From contig JARFIW010001469.1 in the NCBI GenBank assembly GCA_036346225.1, positions 14,850,001 to 14,914,000 of the forward strand: 64,000 bases of DNA, read 5' to 3'. Of the stretch, positions 19,297 through 30,300 are shown piece by piece. The position numbers were made by a program, and so were the translations under genes. The notes below the pieces were generated by a model. That model saw only the letters and a program-made list of their open reading frames with translations, ran no database searches and was not told the DNA's origin. The first letter of the stretch is position 1, and each line of letters starts with the position of its first letter. The DNA is from Platerodrilus igneus. Lineage: Eukaryota; Arthropoda; Insecta; Coleoptera; Lycidae.

Positions 19297-19820
19297 GAGG
19301 TTTGAGAGCTTAAAGTATAACTTTGCAGGGCGTTGTCCGATTTCAAATCTGTTTGCAGATTCGGGATGTGCGTAAAATTTTAGACTAACAAGATGTATTG
19401 CATGACTAAAAAAATTTATGCGGACGGTTAGAAATCGGTCTTGGTAAAAAATCTTAAAATGAGGGTAGCTCCCTTGGGGATGGCGCAATCTAAAAAATTT
19501 AAAGAGATATGGGTAGCTGAGAAAATTCTAATATTAATTGATACCAAACAAGATAGGTTTATCTCGAAAGATAAAAAAATGGCTAGTCGAAGAAAACTAT
19601 TTGGTCCAGAATGTTAGCGGTAAAAAAAAATCTTAAAAATAGGTTTATCTCGTGTGTGGAAATGTGGATGCTCATTTTATCTCGAAAGATGAAAAATTTA
19701 AGATATTTATCTCGAAAGATGAAAAATGGTTAGTCGAAGAAAACTTTTTGGTCCAGATGAGTGAGGAAATGAGGGATTCTGGAGGAAATGAGGGCCTGGG
19801 TTTCTTGAAAATGGTCTACT
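19297..19820 (-). repeat. Polinton right terminal inverted repeat
   Basis: Reverse complement of 3344-3867, 524 bp, ending GGTCTACT, followed directly by the agtgag duplication. Confidence 0.95.
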
Positions 19821-20007
19821 AGTGAGCCGCCGGGTACAGATAAGGTGTAAGCAGAAACTCTAAAAGCGACTTGACAAGCAGTAATAAAACATCACTTCCA
19901 ACTTGTAAGCTGTATGTATGAGACAGGCGAGATACCCAAAGATTTCAAACGTAACATCATCGTAACTATACCAAAAAAGAAAGACGCGGATAGATCTGAA
20001 AATTTTC
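19821..20007 (+). pseudogene. RTE-like LINE, continuation after the Polinton
   Basis: Begins with agtgag then ccgccgggtacagataagg, the RT start (PGTDKV) matching 51762 onward. It runs through the ETGEIPKDFKR segment to about 20007, then similarity is lost. Confidence 0.85.
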
Positions 20008-20315
20008 GAACACTACTTGAAAACTTGAGCTTAGAGGTGCGACAGAATATGTGTTTCACATAATAGTTGCTCAGCACACTATACGGTGGAAGCATGCGAA
20101 GTAGTTCATCGTGATTTTAATGTTCGCAGGATCTATAGAGCCTTCAGATGATATTTATGAAGGCAATAGTCTAGATTTAGACATGGTACATCACAAAACT
20201 GAACAGGTGATTGAAATGCCTAAAGTATATCCACAAAGGGAAGCTGGTCGAAGAAAAATGTCATCCGAAAATATTTTTAATTGGATCTTTTGCGGTGCTT
20301 CCTATACCTGAAAAA
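20008..20315. other. Unassigned, possible copia fragment
   Basis: An open frame at 20111-20311 has an acidic stretch (IYEGNSLDLDMVHHK) that could come from a copia linker. The assignment is weak. Confidence 0.3.
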
Positions 20316-20580
20316 ATGCTCTCAAACGGCACCAGAACAAATGTTGTGGTGTAACGTCGTCTACGGTTAAGCTTATACATCCGTCAGCAGCAAAGTACTT
20401 AAACTGTGGGTCTTGCGGTATCGCTTTTACGAGAATGAAAAACTTACTACGGCACAAGGAAAAGCAGCACAGTATGTCACTAAACCGTAAACATTCAGCT
20501 CCGCCAGCTGTTAAAGGGTCTTGTACGAAACAACCACAAATTATATGTAAAGTGTTCAATTTCGATATTTAAAACAAAAT
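20316..20580 (+). pseudogene. Zinc-finger exon relic, copy 1
   Basis: Collinear with 20952-21240 (offset 636 bp). It encodes a C2H2-like CGSCGIAF...H...H finger like exon 1 of the main polymerase gene. It ends early at a stop. Confidence 0.7.
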
Positions 20581-20951
20581 AAATTTTAATGTATAATTAG
20601 CCGCGCTCGTAAAATGAGAAACTAGTGGTTAATTTTAATGCTGCTAAGCATATACTTTCGCTTGGTGATTCATTCAGAAAACATTCAAGCCTGCCATTTC
20701 CGAAAATATGACGTAGAAGTTATTTAAAATTAAATTGCTTTATTAGTAAGTATTCTGTAGACATCAAGTTTGGTATTCCCTTAGTAAAGGTTTAAAGTGT
20801 TTTATTAAGTTTTTGTTTATAGTAGCACTGCATCTTTAACTTTTTAGTTATAAGTTAGTTCGCTTACAAGTTTCACCAAAGTCTTGTACTAAAAGGGTAC
20901 CTGCAAACGTTTTTAAATGCGAGCCCTTTCACGTCTACTTTACTAGAAGGG

Positions 20952-21675
20952 ATGCTCTCAAACTGTACCAGAACAAATATCGTGGTGTAACTTCGTCCAC
21001 GGTTAAGCCTATACATCCGTCAGCAACAAAGTACTTAAACTGTGTGTCTTGCGGTATCGCTTTTACGAGAATGGACAACTTACTTCGACACAAAGAAAAA
21101 CAGCACGGTATGTCATTAAGCCGTAAACGTTCAGCTCCGCCAGCTGTTAAAGGGTCTTGTACGAAACAACCACGAATTATGTGTAAAGTATGCGATTTTG
21201 AATTGGAAAGACTACGTATGCCGCACACTTGAGGAGCAACAGACATAAAAATGCAACAGTTACCGCTACTAGCGACGATGATGTAGAAATGGTTAGCACA
21301 GCGTTTAACAACCGTATGGCTAGCTATCGCATATAGAACTCCAGTGTCGACGATGGAGTGTCTGAGTTTCTTTGGAAGCAGAAAGATCGGTTTATTCGAT
21401 TAATTAATGGAAAAAAAACACAACATACAGCAATAAAAGTTAATTGCGAACTTTACAGCGTCTACAGAAAAATGGGAGCAGAGACTACCGATGTGAAATC
21501 CTTTAACACAAATAATATGGTTATAACGTTTTCTAGTAATCTGGAAAATATGTACGAGGTCTTAAGCGAAACCATGAGAACAAAATCGGAGGAATTTGAA
21601 ACACGTGGATCCGGTTGGTCTTTGGAGAAGGTGCTCTATTTAGAAATTAATATTAATAAGTATAAGCCGATGTGA
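20952..21675 (+). pseudogene. Zinc-finger and polymerase N-terminal region, intronless relic
   Basis: The zinc-finger part (CVSCGIAFTRMDNLLRH) continues, after a few stops, into 21358-21675. That frame matches exon 2 and the first residues of exon 3 of the main gene (KVNCELY, KSFNTN, VLYLEI.VNKY-like). Both mini-introns of the main copy are absent. It stops at 21673-21675 soon after the exon-3 start, so no catalytic part remains. Confidence 0.8.
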
Positions 21676-21879
21676 GGAGTTCTAGGTTAAGAATAAAAGT
21701 TATGAATATGTATTTAGAAATGTGGTTTACAAAATTTAAACTGTATTAGTAAAAACTGTCTGTAATAAAAAAATTTAAGAATGGTTTTTAGATTTTCTTT
21801 TAAGTATGAGCTGCCGGAAAGTTATAATTTAGAGGGTGTGTGTGTGTAAAATGGTAAAGGGTGGTCTAATTTTAAATCT

Positions 21880-22839
21880 CTTTACAGATTCGGATTCTGC
21901 GTAAAATTCTAGACGAATTTGATGTTTCGCATGGCTAACCAATTTATAAGAACGGTTAGAAATCTCTGCTGGTAGAAATTCTTAAAATGAGGGTAGCTCC
22001 TGGGGGAGGGGGGGCAATCTAAAAAATTCTTAGAGATTCGGGTAGCTGAAAAAAATCTAATATTGATTGATATCAAACAAGATATATTTATCTCGAAAGA
22101 TGAGCTAAACAAGATAGAAAGTATGATAAGACATTAAAAGCGAGTAGTGTTGCGGTTTGTATGCTCGGTAGAAGGTATGTGTGTAAAACGGTAAGGGTTG
22201 GTCTTATTTTAAATCTGTGTACAGATTTGGATTGTGCGTAAAATTTTAGCCTAATTTGACGTATCGCATGGCTAAAAAATTTATAAGGACCGGCAAAAAT
22301 CGCTACCAGCAAAAATCTTAAAACGAGGGTAGCTCCCTGGGGAATGATGCTATTTGAAAAGTTTCTAGAAATTCAGGTAGCTGAGAAAATTCTAATATTA
22401 ATTGATACCAAACAAGGTACATTTATCTCGTGGGTGGAAATGACTAGTCGAAAAAGACTATTTGATTCAGAATGTTAGCGGTAAAAAATCTTAAAATTGG
22501 GGTAGCTTTCTGGGGGGTGATGCTATCTAAAAAATTCCTAGAAATTCAGATAGCTGAGAAAAATCTAATATTAATTGATACCAAACAATATAAATTTATC
22601 TCGTGGGTGGAAATATGGAGAAAGATTTATCTCGCGGGTGGAAAGAAGGCGGGTATGACGTAATCCAAAAGGTTGATGTCGGGGTGTCCTAGCAAGGAGG
22701 AGAGCAAGGAGGGAGCAAAGATGAGATTTATCTCCGCATTTGCTCCTTATGGGAATTTACATGTAAATTTGGTCCAGATGAGGGAGCAATTGAGGATGCT
22801 GGAGCAAATGAGGTCACAGAAGCCCTGGTTTTCTACTAT
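21880..22839. repeat. Degenerate Polinton terminal-repeat units
   Basis: Three imperfect copies of ggtagctgagaaaattctaa plus tattaattgataccaaacaa (near 22040, 22378 and 22552), with tatctcg motifs. They end with ggtccagatgag-type sequence as in the main right terminus. Confidence 0.75.
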
Positions 22840-23650
22840 TGGTATATATGGCTTGAAGCAATCTTCACGAATGTGGAATGGCAAAGTAAAAGATATACTT
22901 ACAGCAATAGGCTATAAACGATGTGAACAAGAACGTGTATATTGGTAATATCTGAAAGGCAAAGTAGTATCCTTCGATTTGTAGGTGAATGATTTCTTTT
23001 TATTCCATAACAGTCATAAAATGACAGGAGAATTAAAAACTCAATTATCAAGAAACTTTAAAATTAAAAATTTGAGACAGGTAACTAATGCATTGGGGAT
23101 CAAAGTAGAGAGATATAGACATAACCGCACTAGCTTGCTGCAAAAAGAGAGTTTTAAGATACTTGAAATTTGTGCTGAATATGTTCTGACGATTTTGTCC
23201 TTGAAGGATATATTGACTCCGATTGGGCGAGTAGTTTTCCAGAGCATTAGTCACACAGTGGATTCATTTTTAAATTCTTAAACGCCTTAATCTCCTGGGG
23301 ATGTAAACAAATGAACACTGCGCTATCATCCACAGAGGTAGAGTATACGGGGCGACTCCGTGGCGTAGTGGTATGTGTGTGACTACTACGCCTAAAGTCC
23401 CGGGTTCGAATACCGACACGGTCCCGTGTGTGAGTGTTGTCACGCACGTTAAAAATCCCTACCTTGCTTGGAATAGCAAGGGTTCGACAAAATTCCAAAT
23501 TTTCCAGGTAAAAAAACTCGCTTCCTGGCCAATGTAGTACCTGCGGGTGGAGCATTGGAAAATCACATGTAAGGTAGAGTATACGGCCATCACAAAAGAA
23601 CTCGGTTTAAACTAATATCCTACATTTTTGTGCTTATGGGGGCGCGTTGG
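22840..23650 (+). pseudogene. Copia reverse transcriptase/RNase H fragment
   Basis: IYGLKQSSRMWN at 22846 onward, a decayed DDFFLF region near 22990, FKIKNLRQ and LGIKV, then STEVEYT before the SINE and AITKE after it. These are Ty1/copia RT and RNase H motifs. Several stops and a SINE insertion show it is dead. Confidence 0.8.
23351..23571 (+). mobile_element. tRNA-derived SINE, copy 1
   Basis: The head has RNA polymerase III box A-like tggcgtagtgg and box B ggttcgaatacc, followed by a non-tRNA body with ttgtcacgcacgttaaaaat. It is flanked by a 15-bp duplication aggtagagtatacgg (23336-23350 and 23572-23586). It sits in the copia RNase H frame. Confidence 0.9.
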
Positions 23651-23651
23651 A

Positions 23652-24338
23652 GTTTAATCTCAAACACATTAATAAAATAGTGTGCTTACAGTAGTTAGTT
23701 GCCAAATAAACTTCTTACAAAATGGCTGCATTTTTTTTGGTGATAATTCATTGCTGGAACGAGAACAGTGGTTAATAAAACTGACCCACTCATTACAAGA
23801 TGTCAGTCTAACTGCTAAATTATGAATTTTTGTATAGGTGCATCGTTGTAAAAAGGCATTTCAAATATCATAGTGGCTATTTAATTTTAAATGATACAGG
23901 TAGTATACAAAATTTCCATTTATTTTAGGTATTTAACCAACGTTTCGAAATTTATGCGAAACATAGTTATATTTTCTAATGCCTAGAATCAAGCGAATGC
24001 GTCTTTCGAAAACGTTATTTTTGCGTATTATCCAGACAAAGTCGTACATAAAATCAATGTGTGTAAAATTAAAGATTTAAATAACATGGTATTGTGATCA
24101 TTACACTAGGAGCATTTGCTAATGTTTGTTAAGTAAAATTATTTAAAAATTTGTTTAAAAAATCTAAATGTTTTTTTTTCTAAAACATAAAATAAGAAAA
24201 GTCGGTCGAAACATTTTGAGAAGCTCTATTACTTAAATTGATTTAATATTTGCTGAACTATATAAAACTACTTCGATGCTTATTTTTATTAAGAAACAAT
24301 ATCTGAATAACCACATAATGTTCATCATATATCACTGA
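23652..24338. other. Intergenic DNA downstream of the P450 gene
   Basis: AT-rich, no recognised gene or repeat. Confidence 0.5.
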
Positions 24339-27300
24339 TTAAGCGCGAGCTTTTAGCTGAAACCAAAATCCATCCGCTGAATCTATATTCTGCATACCCT
24401 TAGCAAGTTGTAGCGGAACTTTTGTCTTTTCCGACACCTTTATCTCAAAATTTGCCAAAATGTGAAATAGAATAATTTTAATTTCCAGTAAAGCGAATCT
24501 AGATCCAATACAACCACGAGGTCCAATTCCAAAAGGAACGTATGTATAGGGGTGTATACTGCTTTTATTCTTATCGTTAAATCTTTCAGGGTCAAATTGT
24601 TCTGGATTTGGAAAGAATCGTGGATCTCTGTGAATTTCGTAGATAGGCAACCACAAAAGCTCGCCTTTTTCTATGTGAATAGGTGGTTCCCCTTTTGCAG
24701 GCTCTATTGTATAAGGTATGACACAAAGACGATCTACCCCAACTAAGGTCGGCCATTTCCTTAAGGCTTCTACAAAAACAGTATAAGGTCACAGTAACTT
24801 TAAAAACCATAACGTACCTGACACAATCATATCCATATATTTTATAGTAAGTAAGTTTTCGTAAGTTAGCGTATCTTTGCAGTTTTCTAACGATTTGTCG
24901 ATTTCCTTGCGCAGGGTTTCTTGTATATCTGGGTTGATTGCTAGTTCGTACGACAAGAAACATATTAAAGTAGATACACTTTTAAATCCGGCGAAGAAGA
25001 AAGATACAGCTTGTGCAGTTAGTTCATCGTCTGACAGTTGTTTTGCCCGTGCTTGTTGTCTACCAACTGACGATTCTTCAACTGTAGCAAATCCTGCGTC
25101 TAATTCGCTATTATGGTCTTCGTACTTTACTTTACCATTTTTGGCTTCCATTAATTGGTGTATCATGTCAGGCCTAACGATGCCATTTTTCTCACGCAGC
25201 TCTATATTAGTTTTCACAAGTTCTTTGAAGAATTTTCTGACTTTAGGAGAAAACACTTGAATACCCAGGAACTAGAAAAGAATCTTAAGATTCGTATAAA
25301 TTACGTTTACTTACCTTACACAAATTTGGAGCATACATAAGGGCAATGACTCGAAGTTTGTTTAATAACCCAGGCATGCTAGTTGCTTCGTTTCCCATCT
25401 CGTAAAACTCATTGTTACGATCCCTAAAGGAATTGCAAATAATTCCAAATGCTGTAGAAGCGATTACATCGTTAGCAAATCTTGTGCTTGCATCTTTCAT
25501 ATCAACAATATGTGCTGCTTTTTTATCTTTAAAATGGTCAACGAAGTTTTGCGCACATTCATTTATAAGAATAAACACTGCTTTCATTTTACTGCTTGTA
25601 AATGATGGACTTATGGTTGATCTTATATAGCGCCATCTTTCTCCTACAAAATATTAGATAATAATAGCTTATGTCAGTTAATAACGAGAACTAACTCCAG
25701 TCAGTGTATAATATTAAAGGTTATTGGGTATAATCGTCAACTGGAAAGGGTAACCACAAATCAAGCAATTCTACTAAAACAAAGCAACCCTACAACCACA
25801 TAGAAATCAATGTTTAACATTTTTTTGGAGATGTGCAATAAAAGTTCAATATTATGTAATCGAATCTGTATTGAATAAATTTCAATAACTAGCTATTGCT
25901 GTTTGTTGGAATTTACTTTCCAACAGAATTTGTGACTCACTCCTTCCGTTCAACAGAAAGGGTATTCATAACCATGACCTGCGGTCCCTGGCATTCCTAG
26001 TAAAATCGGTATGTCACTCGTTCAATAACCACCGTGGTTGTTGTCCGCACGCGATTATCAAGTGAAAATCCGTATTTTTTCATGTACGATTTAATTTACA
26101 ATAGTATAAAGTCAATTTCAGAAGATAAGTGAGTGCAAGTTTGATTCTTCCATTAAAGACTATCCATTGTAATTAACATAGCAAGTACTTCTTCTTATGT
26201 ATATAGAGATTGGATTTTGCTCCTGTGTTTAACCTATTTCAACGAGTTTTTATTAGTGTAGTATACCTGTACCCAAGTTCTTTGCCTTTATCTATATTGA
26301 TAAGAAATGAGTATTTCTGTAACCCTTGAAAAAAAAGGACAAAGTTATACAGTTCTATTAGATTTATACAGTTGCTTCGAAAGATACAGATAATCAAATT
26401 AAATTCCTATTATGGGCACGGGTTGTTAGTATGCGATCACATCATAAAATGGCCCTTCGAGCCGGATTTGCTATTTTAAAAGGTTTGCAAGTTTAAAACG
26501 GTGCTTCCAGCAATGCAAAGTACCGTAAGTTGCAGCGTATGGAACTGAAAAAGCGCATAGTAACAGGTTTATTCTTGAATACGTTCATTTGGTTAATAAA
26601 ACGTATTTTTATGTTTTATTTAGGTTAGGGCAAGCACATTTAGTTGTCTTATATTAGTTAAGTTTTCTGGCAAAATCAAATCATTTCAGAAAATAATTAG
26701 GTACATTGAAGTTTTTATATTTAAGATCAACTTAATAATACTTAAGTAGGTATCTATTTTGATATTTTCCATTTCGTATTTTTCGCCTATACAATATAGA
26801 AAAAATATTTTGGTAAAAGTCATTTGTACTTTAGCTAAATAACATTCCTAAAGGTGAATTATAGTTCCTGATAAATAGAGTTTTGTGCGTGCATTCAAGG
26901 TGAAGTGCAAAAAGTGCTAATCCGGGTGCATTCTACCTTTATAATTAACGTGTGCGCCTAATTGTCTATTTTGTAAAGATAAAATTTGTGAAAAATGTTC
27001 TAAAGGGAAAAATTCAAATTTGCACTCACAAAAATGGGCGCTTCAAAAAACGCAAGAAAGCGTGCCAAATCCGCAGTTACTCGCATTCAAAATTCGGTAA
27101 TTAACAATATAGCGTCAGAATTAGATCCGTTTCCTTTTCAAACCAGGCTTGATCTGTTAAAAGAAAATTTTCTTGCGTACTCCGATGCTCAAGATCAAAT
27201 TAAGGACTTAGATGAAAATAATACCGATTCGGAGAGAAGAGAAGAGTTTGAAAATAATTACTTTCAGTTACTTACGCAAATTAGTAATAAAATTCGTGAA

Positions 27301-30300
27301 ACTTCTCCTATTCCAGTTCCTCATACAGGTAATAACAAATAATCCTGCAAGTAGCTCCGTTTCCGATGAACCAAAAATCGGAGTTAAGCTTCCTAAAATT
27401 TCTGTTCCTCTCTTTTCTGGCGATTTACAAAAATGGACTCCGTATTATCAACTTTTTTCTGGCTTGATAAAGGACAACAGTTCCCTGACTGATGTACAAA
27501 AATTCGTATATTTAAAATCGTATTTGAAAGCTAAACCTTTATCACTTATAGATTTGTTAGAAATTTCAAATACTAATTTTCAAATTGCGATAGAAATTTT
27601 AGAGAAAAGATACAATAACAGTTTACCTATAATAAATTCTCATTTAAACGCGATCATCGACGCTCCTAATTTGGTAAAATGTACTTCGATTTCATTAAGG
27701 GAATTTATAGTTAACGCTAAGAAAAATTTAGAATCTTTAAAAAATTTAAAATGCCTTACTGAACATTGGGACACGATTATAATAAATTTTTTTGAGAAAA
27801 CTTGACTACGGTACTAAACGAGAATATCAGTCAAAAAGAAAGGCTGATGAAAATCCCACCTTGAAGGATTTTTATGAAATTCTTGAGGCCAAGTGCAGTG
27901 TAGTTGAATCCTTGGGTACTTGCAATGTAGGCACTTCCAACATTTGTGACAGAAAAGATAAATATTCTCCAAAATCAAATAGTAAAACCTCACTACACAT
28001 GGGAAATAGTTCTTCCATTTCTTTTGCAGGCAATTGCAGAACTTGCTGGTATTGCAAAGTATCCAGTCATGATATTTACCACTGAACTAAATTTGTTGAC
28101 CTGTTAATAAAGACAAATTTTGATTTCTGAAAGCTCAATTCTTGTGCTCCATTTGCATTGGCGCCAAACACCCAGTGTACGAATGTAAATCCAAGTCTTG
28201 TTACGTGTGTGGTAAAGGCACCACATTACATGTGATTTTCCAATTCTCCACCCGAAGGTACTACATTGGCCAGGAAGCGATTTTTTTTTTACCTGGAAAA
28301 TTTGGAATTTTGCCGAACCCTTGATGTTCCAAGCAAGGTAGGGATCTTTAACGTGCGTGACAACACTCACACACGGGACCTCCATTTTACCTCTCATCCG
28401 AACGAGGGTGTATTTTTGTAAAAAATGCTCGCCTAACATTTTTCAAGCAGACCGTGTCGGGATTCGAACCCGGGACCTTGGGCGTAGTAGTCACACACAT
28501 ACCACTACGCCACGGAGCCGCCAAAAAAAAAGGCACCACACCATTCTTCACATACAATGTGCAACCAAATTCATACTCTAAACCTCCTGAACAAAACACC
28601 GTATCCAATATACCTTCCAACGCTGGAGCCATTGCTAAAAAAGCTCAAGGTAGCCTGACAGCACCTCCATCCACTAATGGAAAAGATGACGCTGCTTCCA
28701 ACTAAGGTTGGCGGTTTCGAACAGAAAGTCAAGCTAGAAATCCGACCACTACATGCAAATGATTCAACTTCTGAGGGTAGTGTACGTGGCATTTCCCAGG
28801 CATCTTTATTCTCGTCTTTCCATTTCACTGGCAATGGCAATTTTGAGGTATTATTGGCCACAGCTGTGGTCACCCTAATGTCCAATGAAGGTTATCCCAT
28901 AAGAGCTAGAGTAGTCTTAGATAACGGTAGCCAATCGTCTTTCATTACAGCAAAATTTGGTATCCTCACTAAAAATGAAAACTTTCGATAGTCGTTTAAA
29001 CTTTTCTGTATTAAGTGTACTTTGGTCAAGTCCCAAAAAAAAGCAAATATCATCAATTCCAACACTCTAAGGCCTTTCCAACTTAAACTTGTTACGTTCA
29101 TTTTCGTAAATCATTAATTAGTTATATACAATAATTTTATCTTAAATTCCTTTGGCGTTCAACACAAAAATTAATTCCGTTAATTAAAAATAACCCTTTC
29201 GTGTATTAAAATTTGTATGGTAATTAATAATAAATATCCTATCTATGCCAGTTGATAAATCTTTGTGCTTTATTAGAAAAATAAATATCCTTTCTAAGAA
29301 TTTCGTACCGTGGAATTTACGCCTTAATTAGATAGGCGACTTTCCAAGTATTTTAATAATTAAATGCTGGTGTGTTTTTCCTTTTTAAAGAATTCGGCGA
29401 ATTTACTTTAATAAAATTAGGGTTTTCCTGGTTTATTTCCTTGCTTTGGTGCTTTAACAAATGTAACAATTCATTTGCTGTTTGATTAGCGACCAGAAAA
29501 CACGTTGTTTTGTTTCGCTCGTTTTCTTGATGCGAATTTCCGGCACGCATTATTTAGCGTGGTGAGTATATAGAGTTTATATAAAACAATACGTTTCGGC
29601 TTCATTAAATTAATTTATTGTCTGTAACTATTCTAGCTTTCTGCGGGGGACACGTTAATCCCTTGAGCTGCGCTTTTTTTGGGGACTGCGAAGTCCAATG
29701 CGCTCTGCCTGGACGTAAACTTGCCTGTTCGTTGACGCAGACCAGCGACTGGTTCCACCCTGATGCGAGTAACTCAAGGGTGAGTTCTGTTTTTGCTTTT
29801 CTTGGTAAGAGCTTCTGATTTGGGAACCAGAACTCCTGGGGGTTTACTGGTCATAGATGGCCTTCCTAAATTTAATTCTTTACAAAAATTACTGAACTAT
29901 TTTGGTACTTACTGCTTTCCGTTTTTTTTTTGATGAATGCTTTACTATTTGTTTTAAATAACTAAAAACTTACTATTTATCAAAAATAAAAAATTGTTTA
30001 AAGACTTGCTGGCACAATTGCAAATGTTGCCCTTATGCTTGTAAATTTAGTTTAAGTTTATCTTTACGATATTCTAGAGCTGTGGTTTTAGGGTTGCGTT
30101 TGATTTTTTTCTTTGCTTAATAGTTACTGTCAGGGGGTTATTACCTAGAAATTACAGCTCGTAATTTTCATGGGTAATTTTTTTTTGAATGTTTGGGGGT
30201 TTCTTATAATGTATCTTTAAATTGGGGACATTGACTTTTTTTTGGGGTTGGGTTTTGGGAGTACTGTGTTCTGTATGTATATATATTTTTTAATTATAAG

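Larger units (their letters stand above)
3344..19820. mobile_element. Complete Polinton/Maverick (adintovirus-like) element
   Basis: The element is 16,477 bp. It has 524-bp terminal inverted repeats, 5'-AG...CT-3' ends and a 6-bp target duplication (agtgag). Its gene content is the diagnostic set: protein-primed family B DNA polymerase, RVE integrase, packaging ATPase, adenain-like cysteine protease, and minor and major capsid homologues. A parvovirus-VP1-like phospholipase A2 is also present, as known in adintoviruses. Polymerase is on the minus strand and nearly all other genes on the plus strand. Several genes have frameshifts, so this is an endogenous relic. It sits inside an RTE-like LINE, which is therefore older. 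Confidence 0.96.
20316..22839 (+). mobile_element. Second Polinton relic (deletion derivative)
   Basis: It contains two copies of the zinc-finger exon, the polymerase N-terminal region, and then degenerate terminal-repeat sequence ending gccctggttttctact. That end resembles the GGTCTACT terminus of the main element. The body of the polymerase and all capsid genes are missing. It abuts the copia fragment at about 22840, where the IYGLKQSS motif starts. Confidence 0.75.

Noticed and set aside
23355..23425. Apparent tRNA gene with box A and box B
   Set aside because: No clean cloverleaf; it has a SINE body and target duplications, and a second dispersed copy.
24592..24963. 123-codon minus-strand frame overlapping P450 exons 4-5
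   Set aside because: It reads through a splice donor in the wrong frame; the spliced P450 explains the region.
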